From NCBI GenBank assembly GCA_039000515.1, contig JBCFYV010000001.1, positions 14,090,928 through 14,154,927 of the forward strand: a DNA stretch of 64,000 nucleotides, written 5' to 3'. Under the pieces are notes generated by a model. It saw only the letters and a program-made list of their open reading frames with translations. It did no database searches and was not told the origin of the DNA. The stretch's first letter is position 1; the number at the start of each line of letters is the position of its first letter. The translations under genes and the position numbers were made by a program. Shown here piece after piece: positions 43,480-54,318 of the stretch. The DNA comes from Timema cristinae. Lineage: Eukaryota > Arthropoda > Insecta > Phasmatodea > Timematidae.

Positions 43480-45062
43480 ATTTTCCGAATTCAAACCATC
43501 GTAAAATTCAAGTGATTCTTCAACTTCAAGCAATGAACAGTGTAAAGTACGAAAAATTCCTGCTGTTGTCTTAAAAGATGTTGATCTGTGGCCAAGTTAG
43601 ATTAAAGATGACACGCGTATCATACTGGTGCGTCTGAGTCCAAAATTTAGATAATGATTTTGGTGAAGTGATTCGTAAGGGTGCATCAACAAAGGACGAA
43701 ACAGAAAACTTAATCCTAGAATATTCGAGCATGAATCCAGTGTTTACTATGTTCACACAGTGGGACGAATTGGAAATTATAATCTGACGTGGAGCAACAA
43801 TTGATAAAAAAAAAAAAACTAACAATAAGTTAAAATACTAAATGAAGTAGGGAAAATACTTTCAAGATTGTTGGATATCATCAGATTCCTAGCTAAACAG
43901 AATTTGACATTGCAGGGTCATCGAGAAGGAGTTTATTATGAGAAAGATGCTAAATATAAATAAACAGCAAATAAAGGTTGTTTTTTTTTAGAATCAGTTC
44001 ATTTGTTGGCAAAATATGACCCAGCGCTTCATGAACATTTTCTAAGAATCAAGCTGGGGAAAAGTTTATTAAATCCTATATGTCCGCCTACTATTCAGAA
44101 CAAAATTATTATATTATTATATTATTATTAGCACCGCGTCTTACTACCCATTCGGGTTATACGCACTTACGCTAATGTGTAATGGTAGGGTGATTGTGAG
44201 ATGAAATGAAGGACCTACAGTTTAACGTGGAATCCGAACCACGGTGGACTCTGGCATTCCCCACATTCACAAGAGTCTTGTCAGAGGTGAAGGAAGGGTT
44301 TGGTAATCAGATAAATCTTTGCCGGGACCGAGGATTGAACCCCGGCCGCCAGCATAGAAGTCTGACACCTTACCCCTAGACCACCAGGTCACCAACAACA
44401 AGTTTAAGAAATTTTGGGAGAAAAGGTAAGAAGCAAAGTTATCGAGCAAGTAAAAGAAGCCACTTTTTTTCTATGATTTTTGACAGCACTCCTGATATTT
44501 CTCATAGAGATCAAACGAGTCAAGTTTTGCGCTGCGTTATGATAGATGAAATAAAGTGAAGGTAGTGGAATCATTTGTTTGTTTCGTTGAAACAAAAGGT
44601 AAAACCGCCGAGAATATTTCAACTATGATTTGCAAAAATTAGAAAACGACGGAATTTATATTCAAAATTGTATAAGACAAGCATATGATAATGTTGCTGC
44701 GATGGTTGGTCAACATACTGGCGTTCAGAGACGTATCAAGGTACTTTATAAAAAATCAGAATTTGTCGCATGCACAAATCACACGCTGAATTTAGTGGGT
44801 GTCCATACATGCAGCTTTTGTTTCTGTGAATTCTGTTACTTTTTTTTGAACTTTGGAGCGTTTGTCACGTTTTTTCTTCTTCTTCGACCCATCGCTGGGA
44901 TATTGCGACTTCATGTCACTGGTCAAAGTGTCAAGAGGGTAGTAGAAACTCGATGAAGTGCAAGGGGATAAGCTGTGAGTGTTGTACAAAAAAGTATTCG
45001 AACATATTAAGTGCTTTAGAACAGTTAACTGGTGAAGAAGAAAATACAGTCACCGCTAAGAA
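43480..45062 (+). pseudogene. hAT transposase relic, ZMYM1-like
   Basis: Conserved pieces appear in order. A glu/asp-rich start is at 43.65-43.8 kb, then LAKQN at 43.89 kb and LLAKYDPALHEHF near 44.0 kb. After a SINE insertion come ALRYDR-style residues near 44.53 kb, QAYDNVAAMVGQHTG and FVACTNHTLNLVGVH near 44.67-44.81 kb, and VVETRSARG-style residues near 44.94 kb. Stops, frameshifts and the SINE show it is dead. The C-terminal dimerisation region is missing. Confidence 0.8.
44105..44393 (-). mobile_element. SINE family A, full-length, inside the hAT relic
   Basis: Minus strand with a short (TAA)n/(TATAA) tail. It splits the transposase frame after the LLAKYDPALHEHF segment. Confidence 0.9.
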
Positions 45063-45462
45063 AAGCTTTTTAATATTTGATATTTCCTGGTTATTTAACG
45101 TGTTCCCTGTTTTTCAGAAACGTGTCATGCGTCCTCTCTCACAAAACGCGACTATCTCTCTCTCTGTGTGTTTTAATCACAAAGTGTTGAAAACAACTCC
45201 GAATGCATTTGATCAGAAACCCATGTTTGCTAGACTCCGACAAAGTGTTTTTCTTGCTGTTGTGATACAGATGACGTCATGCGCAGTAGCGAACGAAACT
45301 GGGCACATGCCTGCTCTTTTCATACATGATTATCATCACTGAGGTAACTTCATGGCTACTATTGGAAAACAGCGTTGTCGTTTTCTTGTGATCAATCTCT
45401 CCTCAAATATAATACAAGTTCGGCAACGCTGGTAAGTTGAGGTTGCCAGTAGCTCCTTCTTA

Positions 45463-45987
45463 TGCCGGGATCACGATCAACTTAAAGTTAACTTAACGTA
45501 AAGGATCTCTTCGAGTGTTTAAATGGAAGCGATCACGGTGAAGTTAACTTAACTTAAGAGATGTCCTGGGAGATCTTTTACTTTAAGTGAACGTTACTTG
45601 AAGGGTATCACGTGATCTAGCCAGCCAATCATTATGTGAGTGACGTCAACAAGGCTATTTAGTAATTCATTTGTTGGTATTATGACCAATGTTTACTCTT
45701 TAGCGTAAGTTCTAGTGATCAGACATTGAAACAAAATAATTAAACTAAAATAGGGAACTAAATTTATCAAAAAACTTTAATAATATATATTTATATTCTA
45801 TTGAAAACTGTAAACATTCACAGATCATCACTTTACACAAAGTAAAAATCACAGATCATACTCGAGAATGCAGATGTTTGGTTCGAGTTGTTACGTGAAT
45901 CGTAATCACACATCTGTTTTCTTAAGTTAAGATAACTTTAAGTGAACGTTACGCTAAATTAACGTTAAGTTGATCGTGATCCCGGCA
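45463..45987. mobile_element. Harbinger-type MITE, copy 1 (525 bp)
   Basis: Terminal inverted repeats TGCCGGGATCACGATCAACT and AGTTGATCGTGATCCCGGCA, flanked by TTA on each side (45460-45462, 45988-45990). Sub-terminal AACTTAACTTAA-type repeats. No coding capacity. Confidence 0.85.
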
Positions 45988-46009
45988 TTACCCCTGCACA
46001 ACACTTTCA

Positions 46010-46550
46010 TGCCAGGATCACGATCAACTTAACGTAACTTAATGTAACGTTCACTTAAAGTTAATTTAACTTATGTTTGATCACGATTCACTTAACGTAA
46101 CAACTCAAGCCAAACATATGCATTCTTGAGTATGATCTGTGGTTTTGTACTATTTGTAAAGTAATGATCTGAGAATGTTTACAGTTTTCAATCAATATAA
46201 TAAATATCTATTATTAAACTTTTTGATAAATTTAGTTCCCTATTTTAGTTTAATTATTTTGTTTCAATGTCTGATCACTACTAAAGAGTAAACATAGGTC
46301 ATAATACCAACAAATGGAATTACTAAATAGACCTGTTGACGTCAGTCGCATAATGATTGGCTGGCTAGATCACGTGATACCCTTCAAGTAACGTAAAGTA
46401 AAGTAAAAGACCTCCCAAGACATCTCTTACGTTAAGTTAACTGCAAGTCAACGTTAAGTTAAGTGCATCGTGATCGCTTCCATTTAAACACACGAGGTCC
46501 GTTACGTTAAGTTATGTTAAGTTAACGTTAAGTTGATCGTGATCCCGGCA
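46010..46550. mobile_element. Harbinger-type MITE, copy 2 (541 bp), inverted to copy 1
   Basis: Ends TGCCAGGATCACGATCAACT and AGTTGATCGTGATCCCGGCA, with TCA on each side (46007-46009, 46551-46553). Interior aligns to copy 1 in reverse complement. Only 22 bases separate the two. Confidence 0.85.
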
Positions 46551-46836
46551 TCAGACATAAATGAGAGCGAGGAGATTTGGCAACAGTTAAAGGTTTTCGA
46601 CATAAAACCTGCAGTTACCTTAAAGTTGATATTGGGTGTAGTTAACATTCTACTCAGTGACGCAAGACGCGTTACCATAGCTACCAACTGGTTTTCACGA
46701 CTTCTGACGTCACATGAACATGTGTAGATGTATGAGTTTGAACAAGGTCAGGCATTTATCTGTGCAGCTGCACAGAAAGGATAGACAGAGAGGAGTCGGA
46801 CACGATCACCAGCAATTATGTTGTCTTAGAGCTGGC
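46551..46836. other. Unannotated spacer
   Basis: The 64-codon plus frame that starts in the MITE end has no recognised motif. Confidence 0.35.
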
Positions 46837-47334
46837 TTTAATGTGTAGTACAGCGTTGCCAATTTATTATACTAGGGATTACCCGACATTCAACTTGAAT
46901 GTGTAGTACAACGTTGCCAGTTTATTATACTAGGAATTACCAGACATTACACGTGAATGTGTAGTACAACGTTGCCAGTTTATTATACTAGGAATTACAA
47001 GACATTACACTTGAATGTGTAGTACAACGTTGCCAGTTTATTATACTAGGAATAACAAGACATTCAACTTGAATGTGTATGTAGTACAACGTTGCCAATT
47101 TATTATACTAGGGATTACCCGACATTACACTTGAATGTGTAGTACAATGTTGCCAGTTTATTATACTAGGGATTAACCGACATTCAACTTGAATGTGTAT
47201 GTAGTACAACGTTGCCAATTTATTATACTAGGGATTACAAGACATTCAACATGAATGTGTAGTACAACGTTGCCAGTTTATTCAACTAGGAAATACCCAA
47301 CATTCAACATGAATGTGTAGTACAACGTTGCCAG

Positions 47335-47338
<4 letters not shown>
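46837..47338. repeat. 58-bp minisatellite
   Basis: About 8.6 copies of GAATGTGTAGTACAACGTTG plus CCAGTTTATTATACTAGGAA and ACCCGACATTCAACTT. Some units carry a 4-bp GTAT insertion (62 bp). Further units at 47.54-47.61 and 49.18-49.22 kb were separated from the array by later insertions. Confidence 0.95.
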
Positions 47339-47368
<30 letters not shown>

Positions 47369-47538
47369 GCACCGCGTCTTACTACCCGTTCGGGTTATAC
47401 GCACTTACGCTAATGTGTAATGGTAGGGTGATTGTGAGATGAAATGAAGGACCTACAGTTTAACGTGGAATCCGAACCACGGTGGAGACCTGGCATTCCT
47501 CACATTCACAAGATGTCTTGTCAGAGGTGAAGGAAGGG
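47339..47538 (-). mobile_element. SINE family A, 5'-truncated, in the minisatellite
   Basis: Minus strand, lacks the tRNA head. The 13-bp repeat TTGCCAGTTTATT flanks it, and that repeat is part of the minisatellite unit. Confidence 0.9.
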
Positions 47539-47605
47539 TTGCCAGTTTATTATACTAGGAATTACCCCAGACTTTCAACTTGAATGTGTAGTACAACGTT
47601 GCCAG

Positions 47606-47639
<34 letters not shown>

Positions 47640-47800
47640 GCACCGCGTCTTACTACCCGTTCGGGTTATACGCACTTACGCTAAGGGTACGGCCAGACTG
47701 AGCGCGCGAGCGAGCGAGCGAGCGCGCGAGCGACTAAAATATAAAATAGAACACATTGGTTGTAATGGGGGGTGGCCACACTGGCGCGAGCGAGCGACTG

Positions 47801-47852
47801 AGCGCGCGCGCTTGAAAGATAGAACTGGTCCTATTTTTCAAGCGCGCGCGCT
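47801..47852. other. Perfect 17-bp GC-rich hairpin
   Basis: AGCGCGCGCGCTTGAAA at 47801-47817 and its exact reverse complement at 47836-47852, with an 18-base loop. Part of Harbinger-type element 1. Confidence 0.85.
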
Positions 47853-47996
47853 CGACCCGGTACAGTCTAGTTTACAGGCGCTAGGCAATATTATTGTATG
47901 TTGGTTCATTGAGTGCTGGGGAAACTTCTCATTTTGACATGATATTTGACTTTTTTCTATCAGTGATAGGTTTAACACACTTGCTATTAATTGCCC

Positions 47997-48261
47997 GGTG
48001 ACCTGGCGGTCTAGGGGTAAGGTGTCAGACTTCTGTGCTGGCGGCCGGGGTTCAATCCTCGGTCCCGGCACAGATTTATCTGATTACCAAACCCTTCCTT
48101 CACCTCTGGCAAGACATCTTGTGAATGTGGGGAAAGCCAGGCCTCCACCGTGGTTCGGATTCCACGTTAAACTGTAGGTCCTTCATTTCATCTCACAATC
48201 ACCCTACCATTACACATTAGCGTAAGTGCATATAACCCGAACGGGAAGTAAGATGCGGTGC

Positions 48262-48301
<40 letters not shown>
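47997..48301 (+). mobile_element. SINE family A, full-length, inside Harbinger-type element 1
   Basis: Complete copy with about 13 TAA units at the end. Confidence 0.9.
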
Positions 48302-48302
<1 letters not shown>

Positions 48303-48740
48303 GCCTAATTTAATTTGTAAGACCATAAATAATATAATGTATATATGTAAACCCGATATGTTAAAATACTTCAATATTATAATCAAAGTAGGCCTTTACA
48401 AATAAGAATCACCATTAGTTTGGAGAGAGTATGAAAAAACCACAACAATAAATAAGTTTTAAAAATCACCTTCAGTTCACTGAGCCAAGATTCGGACCTT
48501 TGCCTCCTAGTCAAAAGTTATCGAGTGCAACGCACCATTCTGCCACTGGTGCGGCAAATCTGATTTTAAAACACTTCAGTACAGTACCATACGCATTTCT
48601 CAATTTATTAATTGGATGCACTTCTACTTTTTTCTTTTTTATAAATACACAATATTTTCTGTAAGAATTTTCGAGGAGCAGAGATGTACTAAGTGTGTTT
48701 GACAGAGACATCTTCTCTAACTAGGGGGGAGGGGGGGTGC

Positions 48741-49015
48741 GGTGACCTAGTGGTCTAGGGGTAAGGTGTCAGACTTCTGTGCTGGCAGCCGGGGTTCAAT
48801 CCTCGGTCCCGGCACAGATTTATCTTATTTCCAAACCCTTCCTTCACCTCTGACAAGACATCTTGTGAATGTAGGGAATGCCAGGCCACCACCGTGGTTC
48901 GGATTCCACGTTAAACTGTAGGTCCTTCATTTCATCTCACAATAACCCTACCATTACACATTAGCGTAAGTGCGTATAACTCGAACGGGTAGTAAGACGC
49001 GGTGCTAATAATAAT
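48741..49015 (+). mobile_element. SINE family A, full-length, inside Harbinger-type element 1
   Basis: Complete copy with a short (TAA)n end. TCTAACTAGGG occurs at 48716-48726 and 49015-49025, an 11-bp target duplication with a G-rich 5' addition. Confidence 0.85.
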
Positions 49016-49361
49016 CTAACTAGGGTCCGCTAATTACGCGCTCGCTCGCTCGCTCGCGCGCTCGCTCGCACGCTTGGCAGTCTGGCCGAACCCTAATGTG
49101 TAATGGTAGGGTGATTGTGAGATGAAATGAAGGACCTACAGTTTAACGTGGAATCCAAACCACGGTGGAGGCCTGGCCAGTTTATTATACTAGGAATTAC
49201 CCCGACTTAAATGTGTAGTAAGTAAAGACACAGTTGTATCCATCACGCACTAGCTGACACAAACATAAGAGTGAACGCGTGTTTAAACCACTGCACGGCC
49301 CACCAAGAGATCATAACAACAGAGGAGGTAATAATAGGTCGCTACTCACTGTTTGTTACCT

Positions 49362-49514
49362 CAGGAGAATGGAGATAGAACATGGGAATACCGATGTTGA
49401 GAAGGAAGACGTGATGTTATATTATCTCGAGTTTCTCCTGCAGAGTTTGCTACTGCTGGGTGTTGCCATGACAGGCGGGTTCCTAGAAACGCCGGACATC
49501 AATAATATATTATA
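49362..49514 (+). CDS. Candidate exon with a membrane segment, unknown
   Basis: Acceptor-like TTTGTTACCTCAG at 49351-49363 precedes a frame reading RMEIEHGNTDVEKEDVMLYY then LEFLLQSLLLLGVAMTGGFL and a stop at 49514. The second part would make a transmembrane helix. No partner exon or homologue is recognised; it may be chance. Confidence 0.2.
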
Positions 49515-50080
49515 ATTATATACCTCCACTCCTCCTGGGAATCACGTGAAGCAAGTGGAAGCGAGACCCGCCAATTCCTAGAACCCAAGGTCCTTGGTGG
49601 ATGAGGATAAGGCTTGTCGCGCAATGGTTCGTCAGGCATTATGAGGAGTTTACAGGAGAGGGGAAAGTCAACTGGGAGGGGGAAAGGGTAGTTCATGACA
49701 AGAAACGTAAACCGAAGATAGGAAGAGTGCGAGCGGTTGCCCGTCCACTGAGCTATACGAGCGTCTTGTCCGAGTTTAGTCCACTCCCTAGACGCCATTG
49801 ACATTAGAATAGAGCAGTGGAGCGTCCATTCCAAGGTTCGAATCCTTGCTAGGTCACCATGAGATCTGTTCTGAAAGCAGACGGACGAGATTTGATTACA
49901 GGCGGTGGCTATTTTGAGCATACTGGAATAATGTTAAGGACCTAGATATACGTACAGCTCTCTGCACGCCCGCACATCATTACCTCCCCTTGCACACCCA
50001 GCCAATAATGTAACTCTCCTTTGTCTCCTTGCACACCCAGACGAGTGTTTGCCTATCCTTGCACACCCTGCCAGCACGCC
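49515..50080. other. Unannotated, with a tRNA-like box and CCTTGCACACCC motif
   Basis: A B-box-like AAGGTTCGAATCCTTG is at 49.83 kb. CCTTGCACACCC occurs three times at 49.99-50.07 kb, at about 40-bp spacing. No gene. Confidence 0.35.
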
Positions 50081-50083
50081 TAA

Positions 50084-51205
50084 GCGTTCGGCCAGACTGA
50101 CAAGCGTGTGAGCGAGTGATTGATTAGCAGATAGCTCTCGATAGTTGTTGACGAGGAGGCAAAGGTTCGAATCTTGGCTCAGTGAACTGAGGGTGGTTTT
50201 TGACAACCCAGCACTCAATGAACCAACATACTGTAACGTGGGGCGCAGTGACCTATGAGGGGCGCGTGTGACCTGTGAGGGTCACGGGCCGTTCACACGT
50301 GGCCGTGCGAACCAAGAGTTCTTTTGAGGATATTGGGATATGTTGCAGGCTAAATATGAATTAAAATACTCGCAGATCAACCAAGGTTTTGATTATTAGA
50401 AACACCACTAAAAAAATATTCACAGAATTAAATATACAGCAAAACAATTCGACAAATTAGGTAGTCAAAGTAATCATGTAAATTAATAAACCAATAAGGA
50501 CATAATAAATAGAATAACGCTGAATAAATTATAACTAAGCAGTTCACTGAGATAAGTACTACTAGTAATTGTCTTTAAATTAATAAACAAATGAAAACAA
50601 AATAAAATTAAATCAAATCAAGTAAACAGCTTGTTAACAAAAACACTGAATAAATAGTCAAACATCCAAATATCAGTTTCCCAAAACGCCCGCCCACGAC
50701 ACAATCCACTTTCAATGTTAAAGAAGCTCGTGGCACCCCGCCACAGGTCCCAGCAACGTACACACCACACCGGACTCACTGGTCCACTTCCTGGTCTCCC
50801 CGACTCGCTGGTCCACTCCCGAACTCACTGGTTGAGAACCAAGAACTGACCACACCTGGCTATCGCTGAGAGTGTATATATAGGGTTGGTGCCAGCTAAG
50901 GGTCTGGAATCCTCCATTTCTAGAATTAAAAGGAGCCAGACCCCCACAGATGTGTCTCCGTCCTCCCCCCCCCTCCTGACCCCTCTAATCCCCTAGTCAA
51001 GTGAAAAGGCCGCTGCCTACCTGCCAGACAAGGAGGGAAACAAAATAGGGAACGTAACCAGGGTAAACAATGATAGCGCGCTGGTCCCGCTGTTAAACTA
51101 ATCTTGTTACATTGCAATAATAGTGCCTAGCGCCTGTAAACTAGACTGTACCGGCTCGAGCGCGCGCGCTGTCACTCGCTCGCACACTCCAGTCTGGCCG
51201 TCCCC
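50084..51205. mobile_element. Harbinger-type element 2, interrupted by an LTR
   Basis: Inverted ends GCGTTCGGCCAGACTG and CAGTCTGGCCGTCCCC, flanked by TAA (50081-50083, 51206-51208). Without the 880-bp LTR it is a 242-bp MITE in reverse orientation to element 1. Confidence 0.85.
50232..51111 (-). mobile_element. Solo LTR, 880 bp
   Basis: Minus-strand element starting TGTAACAAGATTAG and ending CCCACGTTACA, so the ends are TGTAAC...GTTACA. It contains a TATATATA box near 50.88 kb and a threefold GTGGACCAGCGAGTC-type repeat. The paralogous empty site at about 47.89 kb shows a 4-bp target duplication (GTAT on one side, GCAA on the other), which fits a Gypsy-type element. No internal region, hence solo. 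Confidence 0.85.
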
Positions 51206-51389
51206 TAAGAAATACACCGTAATAATACCCTCAATTACTCCCTATGAACTTGTTGATGATCTCGGACCTGACTCTCCAATGGAGCGACACAATACATTTT
51301 ATAAGGAGGAGGGTTCTTGGCTTTAACTCACCATTTTATTTTTAATTATCAATTAATTGTTGAAAAGATACGTGCGCCCAGTGTATATT

Positions 51390-51790
51390 TACACTCCGTC
51401 TATCCAGAAAGGTAGCGAGTTTACCTTACACATTTCCACCATGGCGTAGCTTATAAGATAGAACCATAGTGTAATTCAGCAAGGAAAGACTGCTTCGATT
51501 AAGGAAAAGAAAAATAACTCCATGAAGTCAGCCCACCGTCTGTTGACGAAGATATTGTGAACTTCTGCAGAAAAAAGGTGTTATGTGGTCAGAACAACAA
51601 ACCCTCGACCGTTAATCTCAGTTTTCTAGATCAGCAGTGCTACTCTTTTATTCGAGTAGCTCATTAATTTTGACCTCACTCGGCTGAGTTTAACCCCGTT
51701 ATAGAAAATCTGGGAGAGCCAGGGATCAAACCTGGAACCTCTGCTTCTGTAGCCAGGAACTCTGACTCCTAAGCCACAAAGAAGGTATTT
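51390..51790. mobile_element. Repeat family C copy with tRNA-like segment
   Basis: Shares AAAGGTAGCGAGTTTACC with the 30.55-kb copy, and CTCCATGAAGTCAGCCCACC and TTAATCTCAGTTTTCTAGA with 15.1-15.2 kb. The minus strand has a B-box-like AGGTTTGATCCCTGGC. It holds a single ATAACTCCATGAAG unit. Confidence 0.6.
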
Positions 51791-51799
51791 TTTTTTAAA

Positions 51800-52195
51800 G
51801 TTTTATTTTAACGATACGTGCGACTTGATCTATTTTGAGAATCCAAACCACTTTGTATTTAAAAATGAGGTCACTTATCCAACTAGTAATTATGAGTGTA
51901 TGTTCTCTTGTTTTAAATCAAATTTACAAGTAAAGTACTGTAGGAATGTGTATGATGTTTATAATATACTTATTACTACTAGACGGTGCAAGCGTAACCA
52001 CTCTCCTTGGGGATATATCCTCCGGACTTGACGCCAATGAAAACAAAATTATTGTTGCTTGGAGGAATATCCATGTAAAGCCACATTTTAGTTATTTCAA
52101 TACTTAGACGTTGTTATTTGAGAAAACCAATCTCTTTGGATGTGTAAAAGTCGTTATTTTTGTTTACATGGCGATCCCATCTCGTTATATAACTA
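51800..52195. other. Unannotated spacer
   Basis: No gene supportable. Confidence 0.35.
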
Positions 52196-52820
52196 AAGGT
52201 GCGTTTAGACTTATGCCTCTTTTCGTGCACCAGTATATGCGCAGAGGCGCGCCTTATACAATCCGACCAGGCATCTCTTTCCGCGCGTTATAGATGTCGC
52301 GGGAAATACTCGCTACAGATATCGTAATTTTACGACGCCATAAGAAACGAAAGAGTCGTGAGTTCTGGAGGAGTCAGTTTTTAGAATCCCGTTAATTAAG
52401 TGCAGGAATACTTTCAGAAGTACGCGAATTAGATAGGGGTCGATTGTTTAAGATCTTCACTAGGATATCCCCGAGTGATTTTGATATTTTGCTGATATTT
52501 TGTTGAGCCACACATTTCAAAACAAGATACTACATTTAGGGATGCCATACCAGCAAGTACACGAGTATCGGCCACTCTTCGTTATTTGGCAACAGGTGAC
52601 AGCTATTAGAGTTTGATGTACCAGTTTAAAATATCGGTGTCATCTATTTCAATCATAATTACACAACAAGGCAATCTACGATTATATGAAGGTGAGTTAA
52701 AAAAAGGGTCGCAATGGCTCGTACAAAGTATCTTTTAACAGTTCTCTAGTGACTGTGAGGCAAGAGTGTTGTTGCAACATGCTCTCCAAATATTTGGGGA
52801 GCACTTGTGTCTACCTGCAC
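52196..52820 (+). pseudogene. PIF/Harbinger transposase relic
   Basis: A possible element end TAAAGGTGCGTTTAGACTT is at 52.19 kb. Coding remains begin at about 52.33 kb with RRHKKRKSREFWRSQF, then an acidic stretch with FDILL near 52.48 kb, then IPAST and LRYLATGDSY near 52.55-52.61 kb and LMYQFKISVSSISII near 52.62-52.66 kb. This is the order seen in HARBI1-like nucleases. Several frameshifts and stops kill it. A possible continuation (IFGEHLCLPAP) is at 52.79 kb. The DDE catalytic part was not found. Confidence 0.65.
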
Positions 52821-53170
52821 CCTAATTAAGACTTACTAGTCCAAAAAGGACTTATTAGTCTAAGTGATAAGGGCCGCTGCCCTTTTCACTTGCGTCTCAC
52901 TACCCTTCCAGTCTATCCGCGTTTACTACGCAAATAGGATAAGGATGACGTAGGCGGAATGTTAGTGTAGACTAGTTGAGTCCGTGAGGGCAGGGCTGGG
53001 TATCTTCGGCGCGTCGTAAGAGAAACAAAAACTTCCCCGCCCTCTCTTACTTGTTAATAAGAAAATTATGTCAGATACGAAGAGGCCAGAAAGAAAAATT
53101 GCTTACGCAAAGAATTCTAGAAAAAGGCCCTAACAAAAATGAGTGTTTCTCGATGTTAGCAAAGTGTATG
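52821..53170. other. Unannotated spacer
   Basis: Nothing classifiable; a short repeat GACTTACTAGTC and GACTTATTAGTC occurs at 52.83-52.86 kb. Confidence 0.35.
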
Positions 53171-53172
53171 CC

Positions 53173-53466
53173 TATTATTATTATTATTATTATTATTACT
53201 AGCACCACGTCTTACTAACCATTCGAGTTATACGCACTTACGCTAATGTGTAATGGTAGGGTGATTGTGAGATGAAATGGAGGACCTACAGTTTAACGTG
53301 GAATCCGAACCACGGTGGAGGTCTGGCATTCCCCACATTCACAAGATGTCTTGTCAGAGGTGAAGGAAGGGTTTGGTAATCAGATAAATCTGTGCCGGGA
53401 CCGAGGATTGAACCCCGGCCGCCAGCATAGAAGTCTGACACCTTACCCCTATACCGCCAGGTCACC
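53173..53466 (-). mobile_element. SINE family A, full-length
   Basis: Complete minus-strand copy with about eight TAA units. Confidence 0.9.
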
Positions 53467-54085
53467 CTGTAAGCCTATTGCCTATGTATTTTATTCTAAC
53501 ATGAGATGGTTGTACAGGCTTTATCTTATAACACGTTCACGCAGGGACAAAAATAATACCGAATTAAATTATAGAGAATTAACAAGAACTTATAATAATG
53601 TTGATGTTTATAGTAAGCTAGGATTTTTTTGAAAATATGTAATCAATATAGAAAAAATAATCCCATTCGTCAAGAAAACCTGTAAAAAAGTTAGGTCTGG
53701 ATTTAAAAAAAAATTGTGTCTGAAAAACCTTTAAAAGTCAAGGAATTTTATATATTAAAAATTTTGTTGCCACCCTGAGGTTGAAGAAGCTTCTGCGAAG
53801 ACGTCGGTTTGCCACACAAAGAGAATCTGTGTCAGTGCAATGTAAAACGTTTAATTATAAAAGTAAATTATCTCAATAAATAGTGCATCCACGCTGAACT
53901 CAACTAGCCTGGTAAGTTAGTTAAACAAAATCTTCACAAAAACTATAGTGGGTGTGGTATAAGATAACTATTACCCAACCGTGTGCTAACTGCTCAGTAC
54001 AATAATCATCACCCCAAGATAGACGAGTAGGGCATGTTAGAAGTGAACGTCTCTATTGGCTCCCTGACTGTGGGGTGTAACAACG
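53467..54085. other. Unannotated spacer
   Basis: AT-rich, no gene. Confidence 0.35.
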
Positions 54086-54087
54086 AT

Positions 54088-54265
54088 AGGGTTACAGCAG
54101 ACTCCCTATAGCGGGAAGATTGGGTTAGAATTCCGGTCGGGTGTAGAGGGCGTCGGTTATCATAATGGTTTTCCACTCTCCCCTCTGGGAAATGTGGGAA
54201 CACTTTCCCTGAAATTCAACCTTCAACATCACTGACACATTAGAGTAATTAGTACATGTGTAAGC
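54088..54265 (+). mobile_element. SINE family B, 5'-truncated
   Basis: GGGTTAGAATTCCGGTCGGG, GGTTTTCCACTCTCCC and TAATTAGTACATGTG. Tail lost. Confidence 0.65.
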
Positions 54266-54318
54266 ATCATACAAACTGCTCGACAAGCAATAAAACATTA
54301 TTTGGAAGGCTGGGTGGG

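Larger units (their letters stand above)
47685..49093. mobile_element. Harbinger-type element 1 with two nested SINEs
   Basis: Inverted ends GGGTACGGCCAGACTG and CAGTCTGGCCGAACCC, flanked by TAA (47682-47684, 49094-49096). Subterminal GAGC-rich arms. The interior holds GCGCTAGGCAATATTATTG and TGTTGGTTCATTGAGTGCTG, matching element 2, and two family A SINEs. No transposase. Confidence 0.85.
47609..49176 (-). mobile_element. SINE family A, truncated and split by a Harbinger-type element
   Basis: Tail part at 47609-47684 and body part at 49094-49176. The flanking CCAGTTTATT is again the minisatellite unit, at the same site as the previous SINE. The truncation point differs from that copy, so it is a separate insertion. 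Confidence 0.85.

Noticed and set aside
44630..44956. 108-codon plus frame as an independent gene
   Set aside because: It is an internal part of the hAT transposase relic; the upstream and downstream continuation is in other frames.
45463..46550. One large 1.1-kb palindromic element
   Set aside because: Each half has its own complete inverted ends and a different 3-bp flanking duplication, so two separate MITEs explain it better.
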